Positions 45,217-53,396 of a stretch of 64,000 bases of DNA are shown here, piece after piece. Position 1 is the first letter of the stretch, and each line of letters opens with the position of its first letter. The stretch is taken from contig JAXLUM010000001.1 of the NCBI GenBank assembly GCA_046329515.1, positions 1,240,001-1,304,000 on the forward strand, read 5' to 3'. The stretch comes from Bog-950 sp046329515. Lineage in GTDB: Bacteria > Bacteroidota > Bacteroidia > Chitinophagales > LD1. The notes beneath the pieces were generated by a model, which saw only the letters and a program-made list of their open reading frames with translations, was not told where the DNA came from and searched no databases. A program made the translations under genes and the position numbers.

Positions 45217-46254
45217 ATGAAGACTGTTGGTGTAATAGGAGCAGGAAGCTTTGGCGCAGCAATAACAAACTTGCTGGCGGAAAACCAACGCGTGTTGTTG
45301 TATGAGCGCAGTGCAGATTATGCAAACCAGTTGCGTAATCAGCGCAAAACAAGGAACGGATTTGAGCTTCATGAAAATGTTGTTATAGCAGAATCCTTAG
45401 AACAGCTTGCTGCAGAGTGCTACCTTCTTTTCCCGGCAGTGCCTTCACAGTTTTTTAAAAGCATGATTATTGATTTTTCGGGTCACCTGCGGCCTGACCA
45501 CATAATGATACATGCTACTAAAGGTTTGCACTGTGAGTTTGACATTGATAAAGCAGATGCCAAAAACATTAAGCTGAAGGATATTAAAACCATGAGCGAA
45601 TTAATTCTTCAGGAAACAGGAATTGTTCGTGTGGGATGTTTGGCAGGGCCCAACCTGGCGTTGGAAATTATGGAGAAACAACCTGCAGCGACTGTTATTG
45701 CAAGCAGGTTTGATGAGGTGATAAGAGAGGGTATAACTGCTCTGCGTAGCGATAGATTGCAGGTTTATGGCAATAAGGATATGCTGGGCATAGAACTTAC
45801 GGGCGTATTAAAGAATTATGTTGCAATCGCCTCGGGGGCCTTAAGCGGTTTAGGGTACGGCGAAAATGCCAAAGCCTTGCTTATAACCCGCGGTATGGGC
45901 GAAATGATACATATTGGTAAGGCCCTTGGTGCAGATAAGCGTGCCTTTCTAGGTATGGCCGGCATAGGCGATTTAATTGCTACCTGTTCTTCTCCGAAGT
46001 CGAGAAATTACACCGTTGGTTACCGCATAGCAAAAGGAGAGAAGCTGGATGCCATATTGACAAGCCTTGGCGAAGTAGCCGAAGGGGTTAGAACCCTTAA
46101 AATAGGAAAGCTTATTGTAGACCATGTAGGCGTGCACGCACCCCTACTTCAAATTATATATAAGGTAATGTTTGAAGGTATGGAAATGGCGCAGGCCGTT
46201 AAACTGCTGATGCGGCACCCCGTAAGTGCCGATGCTGAATACCTGGATTTATAA
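45217..46254 (+). CDS. gpsA: NAD(P)H-dependent glycerol-3-phosphate dehydrogenase
   Basis: A 345-residue cytoplasmic enzyme reducing dihydroxyacetone phosphate to sn-glycerol 3-phosphate, the backbone for phospholipids. Motifs: N-terminal NAD(P) fold VIGAGSFGAAI (residues 6-16), FPAVPSQFF, HATKGLH, GPNLALEI, the catalytic Lys region ELTGVLKNYVAIASG, GYGENAKALLITRG and GMAGIGDLIATCSSPKSRNYTVG. The acyltransferase using its product is encoded upstream, so a lipid module split by the four-helix-bundle cassette is likely. Its start codon abuts a 7-bp repeat array. Confidence 0.95.
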   Translation: MKTVGVIGAGSFGAAITNLLAENQRVLLYERSADYANQLRNQRKTRNGFELHENVVIAESLEQLAAECYLLFPAVPSQFFKSMIIDFSGHLRPDHIMIHATKGLHCEFDIDKADAKNIKLKDIKTMSELILQETGIVRVGCLAGPNLALEIMEKQPAATVIASRFDEVIREGITALRSDRLQVYGNKDMLGIELTGVLKNYVAIASGALSGLGYGENAKALLITRGMGEMIHIGKALGADKRAFLGMAGIGDLIATCSSPKSRNYTVGYRIAKGEKLDAILTSLGEVAEGVRTLKIGKLIVDHVGVHAPLLQIIYKVMFEGMEMAQAVKLLMRHPVSADAEYLDL

Positions 46255-46259
46255 ACTAT

Positions 46260-47246
46260 TTAGTAAACCGGCAATACAGGTTTGTTCTGTAGTATGCCTT
46301 CAATTTTCTCCATTACATCAGCTGTAAGCTTTGGGAGGTTATCGTAGCATTTCAGGTTTTCTTCCAGTTGCTGAACTTTAGAAGCGCCCAGTATTACGGT
46401 AGAAACGTTTGGATTTTTTAAGCACCAGCAAAGCGCTAAGTGTGTTAACGGAATACCCAGGTCTTTAGCCAGTGCGGCCAACTGCTTCACCTTTTCTACT
46501 TTATTCATGTCACCCAATGCACGCTCCTTTAACCATGTCATTAGCTCCATACGGTTTTTGTCGTCAGCGGTGCCGTCAAAGTATTTGCCCGTTAATAAAC
46601 CTGATGCTAATGGGCTCCAAATAGTAGTGCCCATCCCGAAATTAGAGAACAGTGCCGGGTAGTCTTTCTCCATCATGTCGCGGTGCAGCATGTTGTATTG
46701 GTTTTGTTCTGCCACAGGCCCTATCAGGTGATGCTTGGCAGCCACCATATGCGCTTCGGTAATTTGCTGGGCAGTCCATTCGCTGGTTCCCCAATACAAA
46801 ATTTTGCCTTGTGTAATCAGGTTATGGAAGGTCCAAACCGTTTCTTCAATGGGGGTATTTACATCGGGGCGGTGCGCGAAATACAAATCCAGGTAATCTA
46901 CCTGTAAACGTTTTAAGGCAGCATGGCAGCCTTCTACAATATGCTTGCGCATTAAGCCCTTCTGGTTTGGCTTAGGGTCTTTCACACGGCCCCAGTACAC
47001 CTTACTGCTCACCATCCAGGTATCGCGGTCCCAGTTTAGTTTCTTCAGTATTTTTCCCATTACTTCTTCGCTTTTACCGTGTGCATACACTTCGGCATTG
47101 TCAAAAAAGTTAACGCCGGCTTCATAAGCCTTTATCATAAGCTGCTCGGCAACGTCATCGCCAATCTGGTAGCCAAAGGTTACCCAACTACCCAATGAAA
47201 GTGCGCTTACCTGCAGACCCGATTTTCCCAGTCTTCTGTATTCCAT
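46260..47246 (-). CDS. aldo/keto reductase (Kv-beta/YghZ-like)
   Basis: A 328-residue (alpha/beta)8 NADPH-dependent oxidoreductase. The catalytic tetrad is complete: Asp49 and Tyr54 in FFDNAEVYAHG, Lys82 in SSKVYWG, His125 in FAHRPD. WGTSEWTAQQI and the cofactor-binding LCWCLKNPNVSTVILGASK segment match the group containing the potassium-channel beta subunit and methylglyoxal reductase YghZ. The physiological carbonyl substrate is unknown. It is convergent with gpsA (5 bases between stops). Confidence 0.92.
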   Translation of the reverse strand: MEYRRLGKSGLQVSALSLGSWVTFGYQIGDDVAEQLMIKAYEAGVNFFDNAEVYAHGKSEEVMGKILKKLNWDRDTWMVSSKVYWGRVKDPKPNQKGLMRKHIVEGCHAALKRLQVDYLDLYFAHRPDVNTPIEETVWTFHNLITQGKILYWGTSEWTAQQITEAHMVAAKHHLIGPVAEQNQYNMLHRDMMEKDYPALFSNFGMGTTIWSPLASGLLTGKYFDGTADDKNRMELMTWLKERALGDMNKVEKVKQLAALAKDLGIPLTHLALCWCLKNPNVSTVILGASKVQQLEENLKCYDNLPKLTADVMEKIEGILQNKPVLPVY

Positions 47247-47276
47247 ATTGTATTGCTATTACTACTGCTAAAGTGT

Positions 47277-47311
47277 AACTCATAACTCAACAATCCAAAC
47301 TCATCACTAAC
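47277..47311. repeat. degenerate 7-bp tandem repeats
   Basis: Heptads AACTCAT, AACTCAA, CAATCCA, AACTCAT, CACTAAC in phase between the aldo/keto reductase and thioredoxin-like genes. Confidence 0.65.
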
Positions 47312-47313
47312 AT

Positions 47314-47321
47314 TATATTTG
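47314..47321 (+). promoter_or_regulatory. TAnnTTTG promoter element
   Basis: TATATTTG matches the -7 consensus exactly, 8 bases before the ATG of the thioredoxin-like gene. No -33 TTG is evident; a heptad repeat tract lies just upstream. Confidence 0.4.
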
Positions 47322-47328
47322 CGCCGCA

Positions 47329-47940
47329 ATGCAGGTAATTACCCCTCAAATTTTGGAACAGGCGCTTAGTTTTGATGCCTACCTACAACTAACCAAGGAT
47401 ATTGTAGAGGAAAAGATAGCCCGTGAAGGCAGATATGTGCCGGATAATACCTTCCGCTATACCCGATCCAATTTAGAGCGCATGCAGAAAGTGCTGGATC
47501 AAATGACCTTATCGCAAAAGCTATACAACCTGCTTAGCGATTTGGAAGAAGAGTGGGTGTGGGTGGTATTAACAGAGCCCTGGTGTGGTGATGCCAGTTG
47601 GGGAGTGCCGGCCTTATACATTATCTCAACGGCAACTGATAAGGTGGATTTTAGAATTCTGCTGCGCGATTCAAATCCGGAGGTTATGAAAGCCTACCAA
47701 ACCGAGGGCAGTGATTCTATACCCAAGTTAGTATGTTTGCGCAAAAGCGATTTTAAAGAATTGGGAAGCTGGGGGCCGCGCCCAAAGCAATTACAGCAAA
47801 TAGTAATGGAAGGCCTTAATCAACCCGATTTTAACTACCGCGATAGTGTGCGAAGCATACACGCCTGGTACGAAGAAGATATGGCCAAAAGCATACAGGA
47901 AGAATTAGTTGATTTAATAAAAGATTGGAGTAAAGTTTAG
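47329..47940 (+). CDS. thioredoxin-fold protein with single active-site Cys
   Basis: A 203-residue cytosolic thioredoxin-family protein (helical N-terminus, then a thioredoxin fold from about residue 75). The active-site segment is TEPWCGDASWG, with only the first Cys of a CxxC, and the cis-Pro is in SIPKLVCLR. Family members are common in Bacteroidota; the substrate is unknown, and the single Cys suggests it is not a classic disulfide reductase. gldC follows 23 bases later. Confidence 0.8.
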   Translation: MQVITPQILEQALSFDAYLQLTKDIVEEKIAREGRYVPDNTFRYTRSNLERMQKVLDQMTLSQKLYNLLSDLEEEWVWVVLTEPWCGDASWGVPALYIISTATDKVDFRILLRDSNPEVMKAYQTEGSDSIPKLVCLRKSDFKELGSWGPRPKQLQQIVMEGLNQPDFNYRDSVRSIHAWYEEDMAKSIQEELVDLIKDWSKV

Positions 47941-47963
47941 AAAACGGTAAATACTTTAGTGAT

Positions 47964-48320
47964 ATGAGTAAAATAGCAAAGACAAGCGAGATACGTTTTA
48001 AAATAGGTTTAGATGAGCGCAATATGCCGGTGGATATTAAATGGCAGGCCAGCGACTCGAAAAACCAGGAACTGCGCGATTGCAAAAGCATAATGGTTAG
48101 CATTTGGGATGCCGTGCAAAAAGAAACCCTGCGCATTGACCTTTGGACCAACGAGATGACCATTGATGAAATGCACTCGCAGTACTTTCAGAGTTTGCTG
48201 ACTATGACGGAGAGTTATGTTAAAGCCACTCGCAACCCTTTAGCCATTGAAGAGATGAAAAAGTTTGCCCAGGAACTGGCACGTAAAACGGCGGATTGGG
48301 AGCAGGGAAACAGTAAGTAG
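47964..48320 (+). CDS. gldC: gliding motility protein GldC
   Basis: A 118-residue small protein matching GldC of the Bacteroidota gliding machinery: N-terminal strands (SEIRFKIGLDERNMPVDIKWQASD), the KSIMVSIWDAVQKETLRIDLWT core and a helical C-terminus (MKKFAQELARKTADWEQ). GldC assists, but is not essential for, T9SS-linked gliding, probably through GldB stability. gldB is not adjacent here. Together with T9SS sorting domains on several proteins in the window it points to a T9SS, but not necessarily to gliding. Confidence 0.85.
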   Translation: MSKIAKTSEIRFKIGLDERNMPVDIKWQASDSKNQELRDCKSIMVSIWDAVQKETLRIDLWTNEMTIDEMHSQYFQSLLTMTESYVKATRNPLAIEEMKKFAQELARKTADWEQGNSK

Positions 48321-48534
48321 GAAACAAACCTGCTGTTCAACTTTGTCTAAGTTTTAAACTTTGGAAAAGTTATAAGCTGTGGAATGGCGGGATTCGTTAA
48401 AAGTAACATCGGCCATTACCAAAAAATGCGCCATAATTCAGCGGCGTAATATTATCTTCAATCTACATAATATTTGAAGCGGCGTATTCGTTCATCATAG
48501 CATGAGAAGAAACGCCCAACCACAACCCAGGCGC

Positions 48535-49146
48535 ATGATCAAGGTAGGAATAACAGGAGGCATAGGCAGCGGTAAAACCACGGTTTGCCGCATGTTTGAA
48601 GCCTTAGGTATACCTGTTTACAATGCCGATGAACGCGCTAAATACCTCATGCAACATGAGCACTACCTTATTGACGGCATTAAGAAGAATTTTGGCGAAG
48701 AGGTTTATGAGGGGGGAAAGCTGAACCGGCAGTTGTTGGCCTCCAAAGTGTTTAACAACCCGGCAAAGCTGCAGTTGTTGAATAGCCTGGTGCATCCTGC
48801 TGTGTTTAGAGATACCGAGCGTTGGGCGGCTGAGCAGGATCCTAAGCTGCCTTATGTAATTAAAGAGGCGGCGCTGCTTATTGAAGCCGGTAGTTATAAA
48901 ACCCTGGATAAGCTTATTGTGGTTACCGCCCCCCTAAACACACGTTTGAAAAGGGTAAGTGAACGCGATAACATAGGTACCGATGAAATTATGGCGCGAG
49001 TTAATAACCAAATGCCTGAAGAAGAGAAGGTAAAGCTGGCCAACTTTGTTATTGTAAACGACGGAGATTTAGGGGCGCTGGAAAAGCAGGTACAGCTTAT
49101 TCATGAACAATTAATACAACTGGCACAAGAGGCATCGAAAAAATAA
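48535..49146 (+). CDS. coaE: dephospho-CoA kinase
   Basis: A 203-residue P-loop kinase that phosphorylates the 3'-hydroxyl of dephospho-CoA in the last step of CoA synthesis. Walker A is GGIGSGKT (residues 8-15) in MIKVGITGGIGSGKTT, the family-like start; an in-frame ATG at 48502 would add 11 unlike residues. YNADERAK, the LVHPAVFRDTERW segment, the lid region RVSERDNIGTDEI and VNNQMPEEEK follow. The intergenic stretch upstream contains inverted and direct repeats. Confidence 0.95.
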   Translation: MIKVGITGGIGSGKTTVCRMFEALGIPVYNADERAKYLMQHEHYLIDGIKKNFGEEVYEGGKLNRQLLASKVFNNPAKLQLLNSLVHPAVFRDTERWAAEQDPKLPYVIKEAALLIEAGSYKTLDKLIVVTAPLNTRLKRVSERDNIGTDEIMARVNNQMPEEEKVKLANFVIVNDGDLGALEKQVQLIHEQLIQLAQEASKK

Positions 49147-49193
49147 TCTACGCTCAATCGTAATTCTGTGGTTATTGCGCTCATATTTGCACT

Positions 49194-50327
49194 ATGAGCA
49201 AGGCACTTCGTATAGGCATTTTAGGGGGCGGCCAGTTGGGCCGTATGTTGTTGCAAAACGCAGCTAACTATCATGTAGATACTTATGTGCTGGAAAGCGG
49301 CAATAACCCGCCGGCTTCCTCGCTTTGCCATTACTTTGTAGAAGGGGATATCAAAGACTATGACACCGTTTACCGCTTTGGTAAAATGGTGGATGTATTG
49401 ACCATTGAAATTGAAAATGTAAACCTGGAGGCCCTTTTCAAATTGGAGGAAGAAGGCCTGAAAGTAATTCCTAAACCTTCTGCCCTAAAAATTATTAAGG
49501 ATAAAGGCCTGCAAAAGCAATTTTACAGGCAGCATAACATTCCCACTTCCGAATTTTACCTGCTAACACACAAGTATGAGCTGAACAGCCATCTTAATTT
49601 TTTGCCGGCCGCGCAGAAACTGCGTATGGGCGGATACGATGGCAAGGGCGTGGAAATACTACAGGATGATACGGATTTTGGGAAAGCCTTTGATGCCCCA
49701 AGCGTGTTGGAAAAGCTGGTGGATATTGAAAAAGAGATTTCGGTTATAGTGGCGAAAAACGAAAAGGGAGAAACCGCGGTATTCCCTGCCGTGGAAATGG
49801 TGTTTAACCCTAAATATAACCTGGTAGATTACCTGGTATCGCCTGCAGATATTACTAAAGAGCAGGAGCGGAAAGCGCAGCAAATTGCCATGCAGGTAAT
49901 GGAAGCGCTGGAAAGCCCCGGCATTTTTGCCGTGGAAATGTTCTTAGATAAAAAGGGGAACATACTGGTAAACGAAACGGCACCCCGTGCGCACAACAGC
50001 GGCCACCAAAGTATAGAAGGCAACTACTGCAGCCAATACGAAATGCAAATGCGCGTGCTGCAAAACCTGCCGCTGGGTAATACAGAGCCTATTCAACCAT
50101 CCCTAATGCTAAACCTGATAGGAGAGGGCGGGCACAGTGGCCCGGTTAAATATGCCGGCCTTAATGAGGTACTGCAAATGAAAGGAGTATATGTGCATCT
50201 TTATGGTAAACACGAAACCAAGCCCGGCCGCAAAATGGGTCATGTAACAGTGTTGGGTAACACCAAGGCTGAGTTGCTGGAGAAAGCAGATTACATTAAG
50301 CAGGTTTTAAAAGTTATCAGCAGCTGA
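49194..50327 (+). CDS. purK: N5-carboxyaminoimidazole ribonucleotide synthetase
   Basis: A 377-residue ATP-grasp enzyme that carboxylates aminoimidazole ribonucleotide with bicarbonate in de novo purine synthesis. Seen: ILGGGQLGRMLLQNA, IEIENVNLEAL, the IKDKGLQKQF segment, ATP-grasp binding region KLRMGGYDGKGVEI, FAVEMFLDKKGNILVNETAPRAHNSGH, and the C-terminal HLYGKHETKPGRKMGHVTV. purE, encoding the next enzyme, lies downstream beyond an unrelated membrane protein gene. Confidence 0.96.
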   Translation: MSKALRIGILGGGQLGRMLLQNAANYHVDTYVLESGNNPPASSLCHYFVEGDIKDYDTVYRFGKMVDVLTIEIENVNLEALFKLEEEGLKVIPKPSALKIIKDKGLQKQFYRQHNIPTSEFYLLTHKYELNSHLNFLPAAQKLRMGGYDGKGVEILQDDTDFGKAFDAPSVLEKLVDIEKEISVIVAKNEKGETAVFPAVEMVFNPKYNLVDYLVSPADITKEQERKAQQIAMQVMEALESPGIFAVEMFLDKKGNILVNETAPRAHNSGHQSIEGNYCSQYEMQMRVLQNLPLGNTEPIQPSLMLNLIGEGGHSGPVKYAGLNEVLQMKGVYVHLYGKHETKPGRKMGHVTVLGNTKAELLEKADYIKQVLKVISS

Positions 50328-50372
50328 TTTATGCTAATTGGTAGCAACCGCATCTTTCAGAAAACATCTGTT

Positions 50373-51413
50373 ATGATATATAAAAGAGCCCTTGCTTTTT
50401 TATTCGTTACCTTAAGCATCCTCAACTTACAAGCCAACAGCGCCATGCCCGGCTTTTGGAATAATGGCAATGGCAGCGAGTTCTATCCACTCTATTTGGC
50501 CGATACGCCTTACATCGGCAAAATCCAAATGCAAAGCGAGGAGATTCTCATTCACCTGTATCCCGGTTTTGGAGTGGTTAAGGGCACTTATCACATGCTG
50601 AATCCCACAGACAAGCCAATCAGCATACACACCGGTTACCCCATAAACGGGCATGTAAGCAACCCTGAGGTTTTTGCGGTGCACCTTAGCGATGTTTATG
50701 GTCTGCGCGTTTTAGTAAATGATTCAGCAGTCGCCATAGAAAAGGCGAAAGGCGATAATGCTACTATTTCCACTGATGTTTTTGGTTACAGCTATAACTG
50801 GTACGTATGGCAAATGACTTACGCGCCTAAGTCAGTTACTACCATAACTGTTTACTTTTTGGTGAATACGCAGGATGCCCAGTTAGCGCATGGCTACGAC
50901 CGCAAACACGGCAATGCCTTTACGTACATTTTAGAAAGCGGACGCGCATGGAAAGACTCTATTGATGAGGGAGAGATAAAAGTGTTTCTAAAAGGCGGCT
51001 TAAAAACTTCTGATTTGTTTGGCGTTTTGCCTAAGGGGCAGTTTAGCGGTAATGATACGTTCCTGTATCACACTTTTACAAAATTGGAGCCCACCGATAG
51101 TGACAATGTAGTGTTATGGTTTAAACAATTGGCGCCTGCCATAAATTTTGATTCAATACGTGCGGATAGCGCCTACTACTTTAAGGCAATGGATGTGGCC
51201 TACCTGCAGCCAACTGGGCTTACCCAAATTAAAGCTGCCGACTTTGAAACCGGCAGCACGGGCTCTTTTATGGTTGGGCTGGCCTTGTTTACTGTAATTT
51301 TCGGACCGTTTATTCTATTAGCTATCATCCTGATAGCATTAGTGTGGTGGTGGTTAAGACGGCGCAAGCGCAAAAGGCTGGAGGCTCAAAATCAAATGCA
51401 GAATCCTAAATAA
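50373..51413 (+). CDS. exported membrane-anchored protein of unknown function
   Basis: A 346-residue protein with signal peptide (about residues 1-24) if started at ATG 50373; ATG 50331 is in frame but gives a polar leader. The exposed part is mostly beta strand (ILIHLYPGFGVVKGTYHML, TITVYFLVNTQ). A C-terminal helix (FMVGLALFTVIFGPFILLAIILIALVWWW) is followed by a basic RRRKRKR tail, which implies an inner-membrane anchor with a periplasmic domain. It sits between purK and purE. No family is recognised. A 7-bp repeat-like tract covers its last codons. Confidence 0.7.
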   Translation: MIYKRALAFLFVTLSILNLQANSAMPGFWNNGNGSEFYPLYLADTPYIGKIQMQSEEILIHLYPGFGVVKGTYHMLNPTDKPISIHTGYPINGHVSNPEVFAVHLSDVYGLRVLVNDSAVAIEKAKGDNATISTDVFGYSYNWYVWQMTYAPKSVTTITVYFLVNTQDAQLAHGYDRKHGNAFTYILESGRAWKDSIDEGEIKVFLKGGLKTSDLFGVLPKGQFSGNDTFLYHTFTKLEPTDSDNVVLWFKQLAPAINFDSIRADSAYYFKAMDVAYLQPTGLTQIKAADFETGSTGSFMVGLALFTVIFGPFILLAIILIALVWWWLRRRKRKRLEAQNQMQNPK

Positions 51414-51422
51414 TTAGTAATT
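51395..51422. repeat. possible 7-bp period tract
   Basis: AATGCAG, AATCCTA, AATAATT, AGTAATT in phase, running from the last codons of the membrane-anchored protein into the gap before purE. Weaker than the others. Confidence 0.3.
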
Positions 51423-51450
51423 CGCTTAATTTCGGGCGCAAATTCCTACT

Positions 51451-51972
51451 ATGAGCAAGGTACAGGTTGGTATTATAATGGGCAGCGAAAGCGATTTGAA
51501 AATAATGAAAGATGCTGCCGAAGTATTGGGCCAACTGGGTGTTGAGTTTGAACTGACCGTTGTAAGCGCCCACCGTACGCCTCAACGCATGATGGAGTAT
51601 GCTACCGGCGCTGCCGAGCGCGGATTAAAAGTAATTATAGCCGGGGCGGGTGGTGCAGCCCATTTGCCGGGCATGGTAGCTTCCGTAACCACCTTACCTG
51701 TAATCGGGGTGCCAATCAAATCATCTAATAGTATTGACGGTTGGGATTCTGTTCTCTCCATCCTTCAAATGCCGTCGGGTGTGCCTGTTGCCACCGTAGC
51801 GTTGAATGGCGCTAAAAACGCAGGCATCCTTGCCGCCCAAATTATAGGCTCACACGATAAAGCGGTTGCTTCAAAAATAGCTGACTTTAAAACTGACCTT
51901 AAAAGCAAGGTTGAAACCTCCATCCGCGAAATTAAGATTGCAGGCTACCGCAATGAGTTTGATGGGGAGTAG
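51451..51972 (+). CDS. purE: N5-CAIR mutase
   Basis: A 173-residue class I PurE that converts N5-CAIR to CAIR (4-carboxyaminoimidazole ribonucleotide) in de novo purine synthesis. Motifs: GSESDLKIM (residues 11-19), the catalytic His41 in SAHRTP, IIAGAGGAAHLPGM, PVIGVP and SILQMPSGVPVATV. It follows the product of purK in the pathway, though an unrelated gene separates the two. Confidence 0.96.
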   Translation: MSKVQVGIIMGSESDLKIMKDAAEVLGQLGVEFELTVVSAHRTPQRMMEYATGAAERGLKVIIAGAGGAAHLPGMVASVTTLPVIGVPIKSSNSIDGWDSVLSILQMPSGVPVATVALNGAKNAGILAAQIIGSHDKAVASKIADFKTDLKSKVETSIREIKIAGYRNEFDGE

Positions 51973-51996
51973 GTAAACGCTTCGTCTTACTATCTT

Positions 51997-52139
51997 GTCA
52001 TCCCGAACGTAGTGAGGGATCTTAACTGGTTGTTGCTGCTGAATAAAAACCAAGATGTCTCGCTCTGCTCGACATGACAAGGTGAGGCACTAAACGTGTT
52101 CAGTCTTCGACTCCTGATAACTATTGGGACAGACTGACA
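51997..52139. repeat. dispersed hairpin repeats, inverted copy
   Basis: TCATCCCGAACGTAGTGAGGGATCTT (about 51999-52024, a hairpin with GTGAGGGAT), CAAGATGTCTCGCTCTGC...CGACATGACA (about 52050-52080) and CAGTCTTCGACTC...GACAGACTGACAG (about 52100-52140) are the reverse-complement order of units at 22858-23062. No gene is seen here. Confidence 0.75.
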
Positions 52140-52150
52140 GGTAAGCCATC

Positions 52151-52867
52151 TCACAACAACCCCACTAAATCACTCACGCCCGGTGTGCGGTTTACCGTAA
52201 AGGCTTCAGCATATTTTACACCAATGGGCACACCAAAGTGTATAGCACGCGCTTCTACAAACTTTAAAAACTCAGGGGAGGAGATAAACGTTTTAGGTTC
52301 TTTGCTGTTAGGGTCGTAAAACTGCGATTTAAAAGCGTGTATGGCTTTCAGTTTCCTATCGTAATAATCTGTAATGTCTACCACCAGTTGCGGTTCGGCA
52401 TGCAAGGCCTGTATATAATGGTAAAGTGCTTTAGGGCGGTGGGCCTCCTGCTTTTTACCGCCAAGCTTTGTGTCAATCTTTCGTAAGCCTGCTAAAAAGC
52501 AAGCTTCACGGCTTAGCTCTGCACTGCGGCCATGGTCGGGGTGGCGGTCGTATTTAGCATTGCTTATAACTATGGTAGGCTTGTATTTACGTATAACCTT
52601 AATAAGCGCCAGTTGGTGCTCTTCATCATTCTTAAAAAAGCCATCGCGGAAGCCGAGATTCTCCCTTGCATGTAGGCCCATTATTTTGGTGCTGGCCGCC
52701 ACTTCCTTCATGCGGTCGGCTACAGTGCCGCGTGTGCCCATTTCGCCTTTGGTAAGGTCCACAATACCTACCTTATAGCCCATGTCAATGTGCTTCATCA
52801 GGGTGCCGCTGCAACCTAATTCCACGTCATCCGGGTGTACGGCAATTGCCAAAATATCCAGCTTCAT
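52151..52867 (-). CDS. bshB1: bacillithiol biosynthesis deacetylase BshB1
   Basis: A 238-residue zinc deacetylase that removes acetate from GlcNAc-malate in bacillithiol synthesis. The zinc ligands are in HPDD (His11, Asp14) and DRHPDHGR (His112), and the KGEMGTRGT loop is family typical. The DUF1569 gene ends three bases upstream of its start, so the two are probably co-transcribed. bshA and bshC are not in the window. Confidence 0.92.
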   Translation of the reverse strand: MKLDILAIAVHPDDVELGCSGTLMKHIDMGYKVGIVDLTKGEMGTRGTVADRMKEVAASTKIMGLHARENLGFRDGFFKNDEEHQLALIKVIRKYKPTIVISNAKYDRHPDHGRSAELSREACFLAGLRKIDTKLGGKKQEAHRPKALYHYIQALHAEPQLVVDITDYYDRKLKAIHAFKSQFYDPNSKEPKTFISSPEFLKFVEARAIHFGVPIGVKYAEAFTVNRTPGVSDLVGLL

Positions 52868-52870
52868 ACG

Positions 52871-53317
52871 CTAAACCCCAAACTGTTTTAAGTGATGGTT
52901 AAAATGCTTAACCAATAAATCGCTCCATTGTTTTTTGTTCAGCTGACCGAACATAGGGTGCGGTTTTAGTTTGCTTTCCTCGCGTTCATTAAATACATCA
53001 ATCATCTTTTCTGCAAAAGCGGCTTCGGTATAAAAATCGCGCGGCTTGGTGCCTTCATATTGTTGGTTCAACTCTTTAGCTGTGGGCGAGTCTTTCGGGA
53101 AACCCGGCAACACATACACAGCCACAGGAAAGGCAATCTTATTCCAAAAGAAATTGGATTTATCTACGGCTTCTTTCATGCCCATTGAAATGCGAAAGGC
53201 ATCATTCATATGCGCCAGCATTTGGACAACATTCATTTTGCCCCACTTCGCTTTGGTATCAGGCGTTAGCCTTTCAATGCGGGAGATAATGTTCTGCTTA
53301 TGCGCTTCGCTAATCAC
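52871..53317 (-). CDS. DUF1569 DinB-like protein
   Basis: A 148-residue four-helix protein of the DinB superfamily, starting at GTG (53317). The histidine set typical of metal-dependent DinB-like enzymes is present: His in MLAHMNDAF (about residue 36) and HxxxH in KHFNHHLKQFG at the C-terminus. Some DinB relatives are bacillithiol S-transferases. The gene is three bases from bshB1, so a bacillithiol-dependent role is a reasonable but unproven inference. Confidence 0.8.
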   Translation of the reverse strand: MISEAHKQNIISRIERLTPDTKAKWGKMNVVQMLAHMNDAFRISMGMKEAVDKSNFFWNKIAFPVAVYVLPGFPKDSPTAKELNQQYEGTKPRDFYTEAAFAEKMIDVFNEREESKLKPHPMFGQLNKKQWSDLLVKHFNHHLKQFGV

Positions 53318-53330
53318 AACGGGAAGTTAT

Positions 53331-53379
53331 AATGATAAATTAGAAATGCTAAATGAAAAATGGCAACTGCAAAATAGCA
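53331..53379. repeat. degenerate 7-bp tandem repeats
   Basis: Seven in-phase heptads between DUF1569 and pyrG: AATGATA, AATTAGA, AATGCTA, AATGAAA, AATGGCA, ACTGCAA, AATAGCA. Six of seven begin AAT and all end A. Confidence 0.75.
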
Positions 53380-53396
53380 TCAAGAAGCAGAAGCTA

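Noticed and set aside
48384..48449. 21-codon ORF upstream of coaE
   Set aside because: Too short to support, no conserved features, and overlaps the inverted repeat.
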